Positions 6,878 to 15,388 of a stretch of 64,000 nucleotides of DNA are shown here, piece by piece. The stretch is taken from positions 327,540 through 391,539 of the forward strand of contig CABYXZ010000001.1 of NCBI GenBank assembly GCA_902523065.1, in the 5' to 3' direction. The translations under genes and the position numbers were made by a program. The stretch's first letter is position 1; each line of letters begins with the position of its first letter. This stretch comes from an uncultured Marinoscillum sp. GTDB taxonomy: Bacteria > Bacteroidota > Bacteroidia > Cytophagales > MED-G16. The notes under the pieces are model-generated. The model was not told where the DNA came from. It did no database searches and was given only the letters and a program-made list of their open reading frames with translations.

Positions 6878-9832
6878 GTGAATAAAATCCTTTTTATTTT
6901 TCTATTTTTAATTACTAATATATTAGCTAAAGCCGCTGATACTGTAAAGTGGGTCGCGCCATGGGGTAATGACACAGGCTCAGGTGAATCATTCTCTCCT
7001 TACAAAACACTAAATAAAGCATTATCAGAACTTGATTCAGGAACAATCATGTTTAGGGCTACCGACAATATAAGTGTATTCAGAGAGGAGGTAATTATAG
7101 ATGGTAAAGAAAATATCACAATTAAAGGATATGGAGCAGGAAATTTGGGGAACAGATATATAATTTTTGATGGTACAACTGATTTAAGTGAATATAATTG
7201 GACAGATCTGGGAAACAACATATATAAGACAACCATTGACACAACAATTTGGCAACTATTCATAGATGGGAAAGAAATGGTAATGGCTAGGTGGCCAAAT
7301 GCTCAATTCAATGACAAATCCATATACAGCTGGGATACTTGGGCTCAAGGGGATGAAAGTTTAAGCTCTAACGGGACGGTAGTTGTTGACTCTAAGTATC
7401 ACGACATGTCAGAAATTTCAAACTCTTTAGATACAGCCCATGCAATACTGAACTTAGGGTCGTTCAGAACATGGAACAGCAAAATTGATCATGTGCAAGG
7501 AAATAATACTTTTACTTTTGACAGAAATATTTCTGATAATCAGTACAAAGACAAGCATCACTATTTCTTTGTAGAAGGAGACTTTGATTTACTAGATACC
7601 ATTAATGAATGGTACCACAATCCAAAAAATGGAGATTTGTGGGTAATGACAGACGGTACAAATCCAAATGATTTAGAAGTTAAAGGAAAGACGTCAACAT
7701 ATTCTTTTGATATCAGAAACTCAAAAAATATTACGATAGAGAATCTCTTTTTTTTCTCCTCAACTATTAAAGTCTCCTCCAGTGAAAATATTGTAATCCA
7801 AGATTGTAATTTTGCTTTCCCATCTACGTCTAAGAGGATGATTGGTGATTTAGGGACTCCGGAAGCAACATCTTTAGGGATAAGCGGTGCTTCTAATAAA
7901 GTCAATAACAGTACCTTCAGAAGGAATTTATTTGTCTATACTGATGGGGATGCCCTAAGGGTATTTGGTGATAATAATATGATAGAAAATAACATTTTTC
8001 AGTATATAGATTATTCTGTATCGGAGCTTCCGGGGCTCATGGTATCTTTTTATGTTAACGGAGATAAAAATATTTTCAAGAAAAATTCTATAAGTGATGT
8101 ACAAGCTTCTGCGACATTGACACCCGGTGAGAGGAGTGAGTTTTCTTATAACAAAGTAACAAGAACTGGTGCACTTCAGTCAGATGGATCTGTATTTCAA
8201 GGAACAAGGAACTATGTTGCTGACTCAGAGGTACATCATAACTATATCCATGACACACCTAAACTTGCCTTGCGTTACGACGCACCTGGCGATGACCCTA
8301 CTGCTGCTGGACAGAGAGGGAAAATGTATAATAATGTTGCAATTAATACTAGTGGTATAATGGTGAAAGGTGATCACCACTATATTGCAAATAATACAGT
8401 AATTGGGAGTAATAAGAATGGAATGATTATCCTAGATGAAGAAAATTCCAATCTTAATACAAATACCTTAAATAACTTAGTTGACAAACTTTCTGGTCAT
8501 AGAAGTAATAGCAACTACGAAGATAGAGATGGAAATGGAATAGCAGACTATCCAGTACCTGGAACCTCATCAAATAATTGGAATGGGTGGGACTCTGTTA
8601 GAACTTCTAGTATTGATGAATCAAAAATTGATAATACAATATATAATTTAATTGATAGTGTTAACCTGATGCCTCTAGATGGCTCACCACTAATTGATGC
8701 GGGGATATTTATTGAAGAAATACCGATGGATACAGTTGGATCTTCTCCGGATATTGGTGCCTTTGAATACGGGATAGAGCCATGGAAAGCAGGTTATGAT
8801 GGTTGGTACCCAAGGTACTACCCTTGGACTTTTATGAGTAAGAACGTTAACACAAAAATCAGTATGAGTGGAAATAACTTATATGAAGATTCAACAAATA
8901 TTTCAATTTCATTTCTTTTAGAAGGTGGTGCACACGATAAAGATATTATTTTAGAATTTGATACAATGGTTAGTAATTCATATGCTGAATATGGTAAGGA
9001 TTGGATAATTATTTATGAGGATGACTCAGTAGCAAATCTAAAAACTTTAATATGGGAGAAAGGAAAAGACTCCATTACTCTAAATGTGCATGCTATAAAT
9101 GATAATATTTATGAAAAAAATGAAACTCTTTTGGCTGGAATTGTTGGAATATCTGTTGATAAAATCGCGTTTATTAATTCAGGAATTTATGGAACTTTAT
9201 ATGATAACGATCAAATGCCAACAGCTTCTGCATCATTAAGTGTTGATTCTATATCTGAGAATTCTGAAACAAAAAATATTAAACTAACCCTTAGTAATCC
9301 TTCAAAATTTGATATAATGCTTGGTTTATCAGTAGAAGACAGCCCATTTGTCCCAGAAGATCTTGCAGAGAATAAAAAAGACTTCTCACTAGATGTAGAT
9401 ACTCTAGTATTTCCTGCGCTCAGCACAGAACAAGAATTTAATATAACATCTATTCAGGATAATGAAATCGAAAGTAATGAGCTTGCTGTCATAAATATTG
9501 AGTCAATTGAGGATTCAATATTCTTAACTCTCTCAATAGTTATAATTGATGATGATCAACCTTTACCACTATCTATTGAAAGTAAAAACTTAGTTAAAAA
9601 AGTGTTTCCGAACCCTTCAAGTGATAACCTTAGGATTAATGTAGATGAAAGATATAGTATTGAAAGTATTTCATTTATTGATATTAAAGGTAAGAAACAC
9701 AATCCAAAAAATATAACTAGAAATAGTACATATACTGATGTTAACATATCAAATCTGGATGAGGGGATATACATTCTTAATATTAAAGTTGATAAAGAAG
9801 TATTAAAAGTTAAAGTTGTAATTAATAGATAA
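6878..9832 (+). CDS. Secreted right-handed beta-helix protein with T9SS sorting domain
   Basis: A 984-residue exported protein. The start is GTG at 6878; the next residues form a signal peptide ending near ILAKA. Residues about 25-620 read as a parallel beta-helix with Asn-rich turns, and LFIDGKEMVMARWPNA occurs in many marine Bacteroidota beta-helix proteins, some related to polysaccharide lyases. About 665-890 holds one or two Calx-beta-like domains. The last ~85 residues (from VFPNPSSDN to VKVVINR) are a type A T9SS C-terminal sorting domain, so the protein should cross the outer membrane through SprA and be attached to the surface. Glycan-degrading or glycan-binding role is likely; substrate cannot be read. 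Confidence 0.88.
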   Translation: MNKILFIFLFLITNILAKAADTVKWVAPWGNDTGSGESFSPYKTLNKALSELDSGTIMFRATDNISVFREEVIIDGKENITIKGYGAGNLGNRYIIFDGTTDLSEYNWTDLGNNIYKTTIDTTIWQLFIDGKEMVMARWPNAQFNDKSIYSWDTWAQGDESLSSNGTVVVDSKYHDMSEISNSLDTAHAILNLGSFRTWNSKIDHVQGNNTFTFDRNISDNQYKDKHHYFFVEGDFDLLDTINEWYHNPKNGDLWVMTDGTNPNDLEVKGKTSTYSFDIRNSKNITIENLFFFSSTIKVSSSENIVIQDCNFAFPSTSKRMIGDLGTPEATSLGISGASNKVNNSTFRRNLFVYTDGDALRVFGDNNMIENNIFQYIDYSVSELPGLMVSFYVNGDKNIFKKNSISDVQASATLTPGERSEFSYNKVTRTGALQSDGSVFQGTRNYVADSEVHHNYIHDTPKLALRYDAPGDDPTAAGQRGKMYNNVAINTSGIMVKGDHHYIANNTVIGSNKNGMIILDEENSNLNTNTLNNLVDKLSGHRSNSNYEDRDGNGIADYPVPGTSSNNWNGWDSVRTSSIDESKIDNTIYNLIDSVNLMPLDGSPLIDAGIFIEEIPMDTVGSSPDIGAFEYGIEPWKAGYDGWYPRYYPWTFMSKNVNTKISMSGNNLYEDSTNISISFLLEGGAHDKDIILEFDTMVSNSYAEYGKDWIIIYEDDSVANLKTLIWEKGKDSITLNVHAINDNIYEKNETLLAGIVGISVDKIAFINSGIYGTLYDNDQMPTASASLSVDSISENSETKNIKLTLSNPSKFDIMLGLSVEDSPFVPEDLAENKKDFSLDVDTLVFPALSTEQEFNITSIQDNEIESNELAVINIESIEDSIFLTLSIVIIDDDQPLPLSIESKNLVKKVFPNPSSDNLRINVDERYSIESISFIDIKGKKHNPKNITRNSTYTDVNISNLDEGIYILNIKVDKEVLKVKVVINR

Positions 9833-9850
9833 TACTTATCTTAAGCCAAG

Positions 9851-10759
9851 GTGAGAAAAATTATAATTGATACAGATACTGCTACTGACGATGCAATAGC
9901 AATAATTATGGCATTAAAATGCAGAGATTTAGATGTTGTTGCAGTTACAACGGTTGCAGGAAATGTTGACATTAACTTAGCATCCACTAATGCATTGTAT
10001 ACTTGCGAGCTTTGTGGATATAAAGTGCCAGTTTATAAAGGTGCATCGGGTCCACTAAAAAGAAAACTTGAAACATCTAAATTTTTTCATGGTAAAGATG
10101 GCCTTGGAGACACAGGACCTTACAAACCAAAAGGTAAAATAAGAAAAACTAACGCTGTTGATAAAATCATTTCTCTTCTGAAAGAATATCCCAACGAATT
10201 AGAGATTATTGCGATCGGACCACTTACAAATATTGCTAAGGTCTATAAAAAAGACCCAGAAGCATTTAGACTTATTAAATGTCTTTACGTCATGGGAGGA
10301 ATTGGAGAAGGTAAGGGGAATATAACAGAGTTTGCTGAGTTTAATTTTTGGGTAGATCCAGATGCTGCTGATATAGTTCTTAACTCTGGAATAGATATAA
10401 AAGTAATTGCTTGGGATGTGACACAGATTTATGGTTTTCTAGATAAAAGTAATTTTATTGAACTTCAGGCTATAAATAATAAGATTTCAAATTTTGCTAT
10501 CAATATCCAGAGAAGAGGCTTAGAGTATTATAAGATAAAATATAATGAACAGAAAATTGATTTAGCTGATCCACTTGCCGTGGCAGTAATGATTGATGAG
10601 ACAGGTACTTATTTTAAAAATTGTGAAGTTAAAATCATCCTTAATGGAGATAAAAGAGGGAGGGATACTTATAATTTTATTGATTCAGGGAAAGTTAAAC
10701 TAGCAACTAAAGTTTCAAGAGAAAATTTTTTAAAAATCTTAAAATCAAGTCTTAAATAA
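9851..10759 (+). CDS. Inosine/uridine-preferring nucleoside hydrolase
   Basis: A 302-residue enzyme that splits ribonucleosides into base and ribose. The N-terminus IIIDTDTATDDAIA carries the calcium-binding aspartates (D7, D9, D13, D14); IGPLTNIA, then MGG and the later DLADPLAVAVM match the family. The start codon is GTG at 9851, because an in-frame stop lies just upstream and the family begins with exactly this strand. The last base of its stop is the first base of the ribokinase start (TAATG), so the two are coupled: ribose released here can be phosphorylated by the next product. Confidence 0.92.
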   Translation: MRKIIIDTDTATDDAIAIIMALKCRDLDVVAVTTVAGNVDINLASTNALYTCELCGYKVPVYKGASGPLKRKLETSKFFHGKDGLGDTGPYKPKGKIRKTNAVDKIISLLKEYPNELEIIAIGPLTNIAKVYKKDPEAFRLIKCLYVMGGIGEGKGNITEFAEFNFWVDPDAADIVLNSGIDIKVIAWDVTQIYGFLDKSNFIELQAINNKISNFAINIQRRGLEYYKIKYNEQKIDLADPLAVAVMIDETGTYFKNCEVKIILNGDKRGRDTYNFIDSGKVKLATKVSRENFLKILKSSLK

Positions 10760-11622
10760 TGAAAATTTTAAATTTTGGTTCGATAAATAAAGATTACGTT
10801 TACTCTGTAAATGAATTTGTTAGTCCAGGAGAAACAATTAAAACAAATGACTTTAAGGAGTTTTTAGGTGGTAAAGGATTAAATCAAAGTGTTGCAGTCT
10901 CAAGATCAGGGTCAAAGATTTATCATGCAGGGTGCATCAATAAGAATGATGAGATTATAAAAAAACAGCTTAATGAGTGGGGGGTTGATACTAGTTATAT
11001 CTACGACGTAGATGAACCAACAGGTCACGCAATTATTCAGGTGAACACTTATGGCGAAAATTCTATATTAATTCATGGAGGTGCAAATCTAACAGTAACA
11101 TCAAAACAGATAGATCAAACAATATCAAAGTTTGGAGAGGATGATATTCTTATTATCCAGAATGAGATTAACAAAGTTTCAGAGATTATTGATAGAGCAT
11201 ATTCCCAGAAAATGAAAATAATTTTTAATCCAGCTCCCTTCTCCAAGGAAGTATTAGACTATCCTCTTAAAAAAATTAATACCTTAATTTATAACGAGAT
11301 TGAGGGAATTGGTTTGTCGGGAAAGAACAATATTAAAGACATAAAAATGGAACTTTTAGAAAAATTACCTATGGTTAATCATATTATAACCTTAGGGGAA
11401 AAGGGATCATTATATTTTAATCATAATGAGGAAATATCAGTTCATGCTAACAAGGTAAATACTGTTGATACAACAGCCGCTGGTGACACATATGTTGGAT
11501 ACTACATATCAACCTTAACAAAAAAAATTGGAATAAAAGAGTGTATGGAAAAGGCAACAAAGGCGGCAGGTATTACAACAGAAAAAATAGGCGGAGCAAT
11601 ATCAATACCAAGTATTGACTAG
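10759..11622 (+). CDS. rbsK: Ribokinase (PfkB family)
   Basis: A 287-residue sugar kinase predicted to make ribose 5-phosphate from ribose and ATP. GGKGLNQSVA (37-46) is the substrate-binding signature, and DTTAAGD (237-243) is the anion-hole motif with catalytic base D243; the usual sequence is DTTGAGD, so a glycine is alanine here. It starts inside the stop of the nucleoside hydrolase. The stop TAG shares the four-base palindrome CTAG with the stop of the convergent phosphatase gene. Confidence 0.9.
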   Translation: MKILNFGSINKDYVYSVNEFVSPGETIKTNDFKEFLGGKGLNQSVAVSRSGSKIYHAGCINKNDEIIKKQLNEWGVDTSYIYDVDEPTGHAIIQVNTYGENSILIHGGANLTVTSKQIDQTISKFGEDDILIIQNEINKVSEIIDRAYSQKMKIIFNPAPFSKEVLDYPLKKINTLIYNEIEGIGLSGKNNIKDIKMELLEKLPMVNHIITLGEKGSLYFNHNEEISVHANKVNTVDTTAAGDTYVGYYISTLTKKIGIKECMEKATKAAGITTEKIGGAISIPSID

Positions 11623-12992
11623 AGAGCCTCGTTTTTTCTTTCTACAAAGGTGTTAACACCGTCATTGTTTTTGACTATGTCAAAAGCATCAAAAAGTTCA
11701 CCTGTCGCAGTGTAAGATTTATATGATAACACATCCCCATCAATAGATAATACCTGAAATAACTGTTTATTCCTGCCAACCTTATCTCTAAGTGCTTCAT
11801 ACTGTTCCCAACCCGGCTTCACTCTGTACATCTTACCTCCGCTAACCGATACCACGTAAACAGTACCCGTTGCATCTTTTACATTCTGACCAGATAATAG
11901 ATTCTGTTCGTATGGTTTAACTCTTCCTCTCGTGTACGTATGGTCGTGACCTTGCAAAACTATGTCAATACCATACTTATCAAATAATGGTTTCCACTGC
12001 GTCCTTAACTCTTCGTTATCTCTTCCCGTTGAGGCGGAAAATATTGGGTGATGAAACGTAGCAATCGTCCACTTATTTGGATTGTTTTGTAGAACCTGCT
12101 CAAGCCATTTTGCTTGCTCCTCAATCATCATATTACTGTTTAGAGCTAAAAATCTTACACCTTGGTAATCAATATAATAGTTTGTTTCTTGTATACCTCT
12201 AACGCCATTGTTTGGTAAAGTAAATTGTTTATTCCACTGTACAGAAAGCCTCTTTATACTTTCATCTATATCCTGTTGGACAAATGGATTGTATTCGTGG
12301 TTACCAGGCACCATCAAAGAAGGAAGTGTTCTGTGAATATAACCTCCGGCCATAAACCACTCGTGCCACTGGTGTTCATCATGTGCGTCATTTATTAAAT
12401 CTCCGGCATGTATAATAAAACTTGCATCAGGTGCTTTCCTATAACCTTCACGTATCAATCGGGACCATAGTTCAAGTATATAGTTTTGAGCGTCACCAAC
12501 ATAGAGAAAAGAAAAAGGAGCATTTTCTTTGTGAGCAGTCTTAAACTGTATCCATTCGCTCCATATCTCACCGTCTCCAACTCTGTAACCGTATACTGTA
12601 TTAGGTTCCAAGTCTTTAAATGTAACAGAATGATAATTATGGTTTAATGTTATAAACTTATTGCTTTTGGGATTATCTCTGTCATATTCTGATACAACAT
12701 TAGAATAGTTAATGGTCTCAGTAATTGCCTCAATTGTCTCAGCTCTAGATATGAAGGCTGGATTTGCATGAGCTTTTGCGATTTCACCGTATCCGGACTT
12801 CACGTCTTTACTTGTTCTCCAAGTCACACTTATACTTGTAGCTGGATCCTCTGAAAAGTTTAAAACAATATGATCAGGATGCTTACCGGGCTTACTCCAG
12901 TTTTTAACAAATTCAGGCTTTACGTACTTTCTCTGTGCACTTATATCTGTTAACGTGCATACTAAGATAAATAAGGAAAAAAAGGTTCTCAT
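11619..12992 (-). CDS. Secreted purple-acid-phosphatase-like metallophosphoesterase
   Basis: A 457-residue exported enzyme with a signal peptide ending near DISAQ (20). Residues about 40-155 form the fibronectin-like N-terminal domain of plant/bacterial purple acid phosphatases (VTWRT, YGYRVGDGE). The metal-binding blocks follow in order: GDAQN (166-170), HAGDL (195-199), GNHEY (230-234), an ATFHHPIF block and a late LQGHDHTYTRG. It should hydrolyse phosphomonoesters in the periplasm or outside. No T9SS domain is present. The stop overlaps that of the ribokinase. Confidence 0.9.
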   Translation of the reverse strand: MRTFFSLFILVCTLTDISAQRKYVKPEFVKNWSKPGKHPDHIVLNFSEDPATSISVTWRTSKDVKSGYGEIAKAHANPAFISRAETIEAITETINYSNVVSEYDRDNPKSNKFITLNHNYHSVTFKDLEPNTVYGYRVGDGEIWSEWIQFKTAHKENAPFSFLYVGDAQNYILELWSRLIREGYRKAPDASFIIHAGDLINDAHDEHQWHEWFMAGGYIHRTLPSLMVPGNHEYNPFVQQDIDESIKRLSVQWNKQFTLPNNGVRGIQETNYYIDYQGVRFLALNSNMMIEEQAKWLEQVLQNNPNKWTIATFHHPIFSASTGRDNEELRTQWKPLFDKYGIDIVLQGHDHTYTRGRVKPYEQNLLSGQNVKDATGTVYVVSVSGGKMYRVKPGWEQYEALRDKVGRNKQLFQVLSIDGDVLSYKSYTATGELFDAFDIVKNNDGVNTFVERKNEAL

Positions 12993-13000
12993 ACTAATGC

Positions 13001-13008
13001 CAAAAGTA
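13001..13008 (-). promoter_or_regulatory. Possible -7 box (TAnnTTTG) for the phosphatase gene
   Basis: On the minus strand these bases read TACTTTTG, matching the Bacteroidota -7 consensus. No TTTG -33 partner is seen at normal spacing, and the box ends only eight bases before the start codon, so a transcript would be nearly leaderless. A weak call. Confidence 0.25.
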
Positions 13009-13047
13009 ATTAATATGGTTAAGATATGTATTAAAAGAGTATGAAAA

Positions 13048-13917
13048 TTAACCGAGGTATTTGAATTTCTCCATCTTCTTGAAAATAGCTAAGATGATTA
13101 ATCCAAATAATACTCCCGATGCGATCAAAACAACACTCACAAGTCCTGTAGCAGCAAATGAAAGTCTAAGCAGTATTGTTGAAATTATAAATCCAGTATT
13201 TCTTATAAGTTGAGAATATCTTTCTGTGTATCTAAATGATATTAAAAGGATAAAGACATCAACCAAGATTAAAATTGTAAAAAAGTCTACAAAAAATAAA
13301 TAGTTGATATCCTGACTTGCTCCATTTCCTAAGACAGCTGCGTTAAACCACGAATAAAAACTCCAAGCCGCTAGTGTTAATAAAGTAGGAACAAGAAGTA
13401 GAGATATAAATTTCTTTTGCGATATAAATTTTTTCAATCTTGCGTCTGGTTTAACTGTTTTTGGTCTTCCTGCAGTTGTCTTAAATAGAAAGATTAGAAA
13501 GAATACAACAAGAATACCTGATAAATCATATAATAGCTGAACATTATTTTCATCTGAGAAAAAGGGTACATCTAGATTAACAAGTGGAAAATCTTTAAAT
13601 ATCTTTCTAATTAATATAAGCGATATAATCTCGTACTCCTTAACTACAGTTACTGTAAATGAATTTGGAAGATAAAAAATTAACAGGTATGCCTCATATA
13701 CAAGAATGAAAGAAAAAGGTGTGTATAATGCTGATATTGGATCTAAAAGCAGTGTGTTATTAAAGTCAAAATTTATGTACCCATATTTATTTAGATAAAT
13801 AAGTATTAAATGAACTATAAACCCACCTGTTGCAAGTAAAAGAATATATTTCTCAAAACTTTTCTGACTTTTATCAGAAAAAACCGTATCAAATATATGA
13901 TCGACTCTTTTAAGCAT
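13048..13917 (-). CDS. Seven-helix membrane protein, unknown
   Basis: A 289-residue protein with about seven hydrophobic segments (first at roughly 25-43, last at roughly 255-278) and a basic loop near 150-165. No transporter or enzyme signature is visible; in particular there is no REXXE motif of Ftr1 iron permeases. It is divergent from a P19/Tp34-like metal-binding protein with only 16 bases between the start codons, so the two are probably controlled together. A membrane partner for metal handling is a guess from position only. Confidence 0.7.
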   Translation of the reverse strand: MLKRVDHIFDTVFSDKSQKSFEKYILLLATGGFIVHLILIYLNKYGYINFDFNNTLLLDPISALYTPFSFILVYEAYLLIFYLPNSFTVTVVKEYEIISLILIRKIFKDFPLVNLDVPFFSDENNVQLLYDLSGILVVFFLIFLFKTTAGRPKTVKPDARLKKFISQKKFISLLLVPTLLTLAAWSFYSWFNAAVLGNGASQDINYLFFVDFFTILILVDVFILLISFRYTERYSQLIRNTGFIISTILLRLSFAATGLVSVVLIASGVLFGLIILAIFKKMEKFKYLG

Positions 13918-13933
13918 AAATAGTAATTAAATT

Positions 13934-14473
13934 ATGAAAAATTTTCTTATAGTATTTTGCCTATTTACCTACTCTAACGTCTTTTCTCAGGAATTAGTTA
14001 TCGGAGATGAAAGATTAGAGCCAGGAATTGTATTTATTTTTGAAGGAGCTGTAAAAGATATTGTTTATCCAAAATCAACTAATCTAGCTGAAGAGTTTAC
14101 AAATGTTCATATCGAGGCTAGAGTAAACTGGGATTCAAATAATATACCTCAAGGAACTCCAAGCGGTGGATTTATTCCATACCTAAATATAAATGCTACA
14201 ATTACAAATGAAATTACTGGACAAAAAACATTTGTTGACCTCACACCTCACATAAATTTGATTGACAACTTCCATTACGCAAGAAATATTTCACTTCCTG
14301 GTAAAATAGACCAACAGTATAGCGTCATTTTTAATGTAAATCCTCCAGAAAAACTAAAACTATCATTTCACAAGGACTGGAATGATTCCTACTCAAAAAA
14401 GCTATTTGAGCCAGTATCTTTCGAATATAAAAATATTGATTTTGAAGAAATTGCAAATTCATCAAGAAGATAG
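13934..14473 (+). CDS. P19/Tp34-like periplasmic metal-binding protein
   Basis: A 179-residue protein with a signal peptide ending at about NVFS (18). The rest follows the P19/Tp34 family of periplasmic iron/copper-binding proteins: early LEPGIVFIFEGAV, HIEARV (59-64), GGFIPYLNINATI (78-90), TPHINLIDNFHYARN (104-118) and a late FHKDW. In Campylobacter P19 copper is held by three histidines and a methionine. Here the matching positions appear to be H59, H106 (in place of the methionine), H114 and H146. Likely role: periplasmic metal capture for uptake. No FTR1-type permease is adjacent; a 7-TM protein is divergent instead. Confidence 0.72.
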   Translation: MKNFLIVFCLFTYSNVFSQELVIGDERLEPGIVFIFEGAVKDIVYPKSTNLAEEFTNVHIEARVNWDSNNIPQGTPSGGFIPYLNINATITNEITGQKTFVDLTPHINLIDNFHYARNISLPGKIDQQYSVIFNVNPPEKLKLSFHKDWNDSYSKKLFEPVSFEYKNIDFEEIANSSRR

Positions 14474-14478
14474 TTACA

Positions 14479-14512
14479 TAAAAAAACCTTCCCGAGTTGA
14501 GAAGGTTTTTTT
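14479..14512 (+). terminator. Rho-independent terminator, probably bidirectional
   Basis: A hairpin with arms AAAAACCTTC and GAAGGTTTTT around the loop CCGAGTTGA, with A-rich sequence on the left and a T-run on the right. It lies just after the P19-like gene on the plus strand and just after the lipoprotein gene (14533) on the minus strand, so it can end both transcripts. Confidence 0.85.
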
Positions 14513-14532
14513 AATAGATTAAATAATGATTA

Positions 14533-15321
14533 TCAATAAAATTTATAACCTATGTTATCAGAATTTGTTACTAGTCCGTTTCTGCCTCCAACTAAGTATT
14601 TAAATACCTCATCAGCTGCTCCACTAGGATCATCATTTAATCTCCATTCTAAATAAGCATCATATTTTTCGAAAGATTCCCAATACTCAATTATAAAGTA
14701 TGTATTATTTTCTTCGTTGTATGTTGCTTCAAGATGAATACAACCATCATAAGCTCTCGTTGTTGGTAATCCGGTCTCAGCATCTAACAATTCTTTAACC
14801 TTTTCATAGTTACCTTCCTTTACTTTCATGGTTGCTACAACAACTTTTCTGTCTACAGGCCCTACCGAATTAGTCATCCCCGTAGCATCAAAATATTCTC
14901 CAGTATAAACAATTTTTCCATCAGCAAAATCAAAATTGTGATATGATGGAAGTGTAAATGTCCTTCCTGTAGACTTACTTTTACCTGTCCATACCCCGTA
15001 AGCTCTCACACTTCCATCTAGACTCATTGAGCCCGTGTCAATACCTGGAAGCCATACCGGATCATTGAACTTGACATCAGTATAATTATTTATATAAAAT
15101 TCAGCAATCTGTTTCGAAGTTGCATAATCAACCTCACCCATACCATATAATGGAGCTTGATCAAGAAGGTCCTCAGACATGATTTCTTCCCAAAGTTCAA
15201 TATCACCATTCTCAAAAACTTGAACCCATTTCTTAGCAAGCTCTAAATTAGCTTTGTAATCAGGGTTTGTGTTACATCCATAAAATAAAAGTATAGAAGC
15301 AACGATTAATAATTTTCTCAT
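14533..15321 (-). CDS. Lipoprotein with NTF2/SnoaL and monooxygenase-like domains
   Basis: 262 residues if begun at ATG 15321, where MRKLLIVASILLFYGC gives a classic lipoprotein signal with C16; the in-frame ATG at 15399 would bury this signal and overlap thrC, so it is rejected. Residues about 22-140 form a SnoaL/NTF2-like alpha+beta barrel. About 148-255 resemble an antibiotic-biosynthesis-monooxygenase (ABM) ferredoxin-like domain (VVVATMKVKEGN, then FIIEYWESFEKY). Both folds bind small hydrophobic molecules or haem-like ligands; no substrate can be inferred. Membrane anchored after export. Confidence 0.78.
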   Translation of the reverse strand: MRKLLIVASILLFYGCNTNPDYKANLELAKKWVQVFENGDIELWEEIMSEDLLDQAPLYGMGEVDYATSKQIAEFYINNYTDVKFNDPVWLPGIDTGSMSLDGSVRAYGVWTGKSKSTGRTFTLPSYHNFDFADGKIVYTGEYFDATGMTNSVGPVDRKVVVATMKVKEGNYEKVKELLDAETGLPTTRAYDGCIHLEATYNEENNTYFIIEYWESFEKYDAYLEWRLNDDPSGAADEVFKYLVGGRNGLVTNSDNIGYKFY

Positions 15322-15388
15322 ATTTCTTAATAATTTTTTTAAAAAATCAAATATATATAAAAATTGGAGAGGATAATTAAAATAAATA

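Noticed and set aside
13048..13917. 7-TM protein as an Ftr1-type iron permease
   Set aside because: No REXXE motifs and the hydrophobic pattern does not match; only its position next to the P19-like gene suggests metals.
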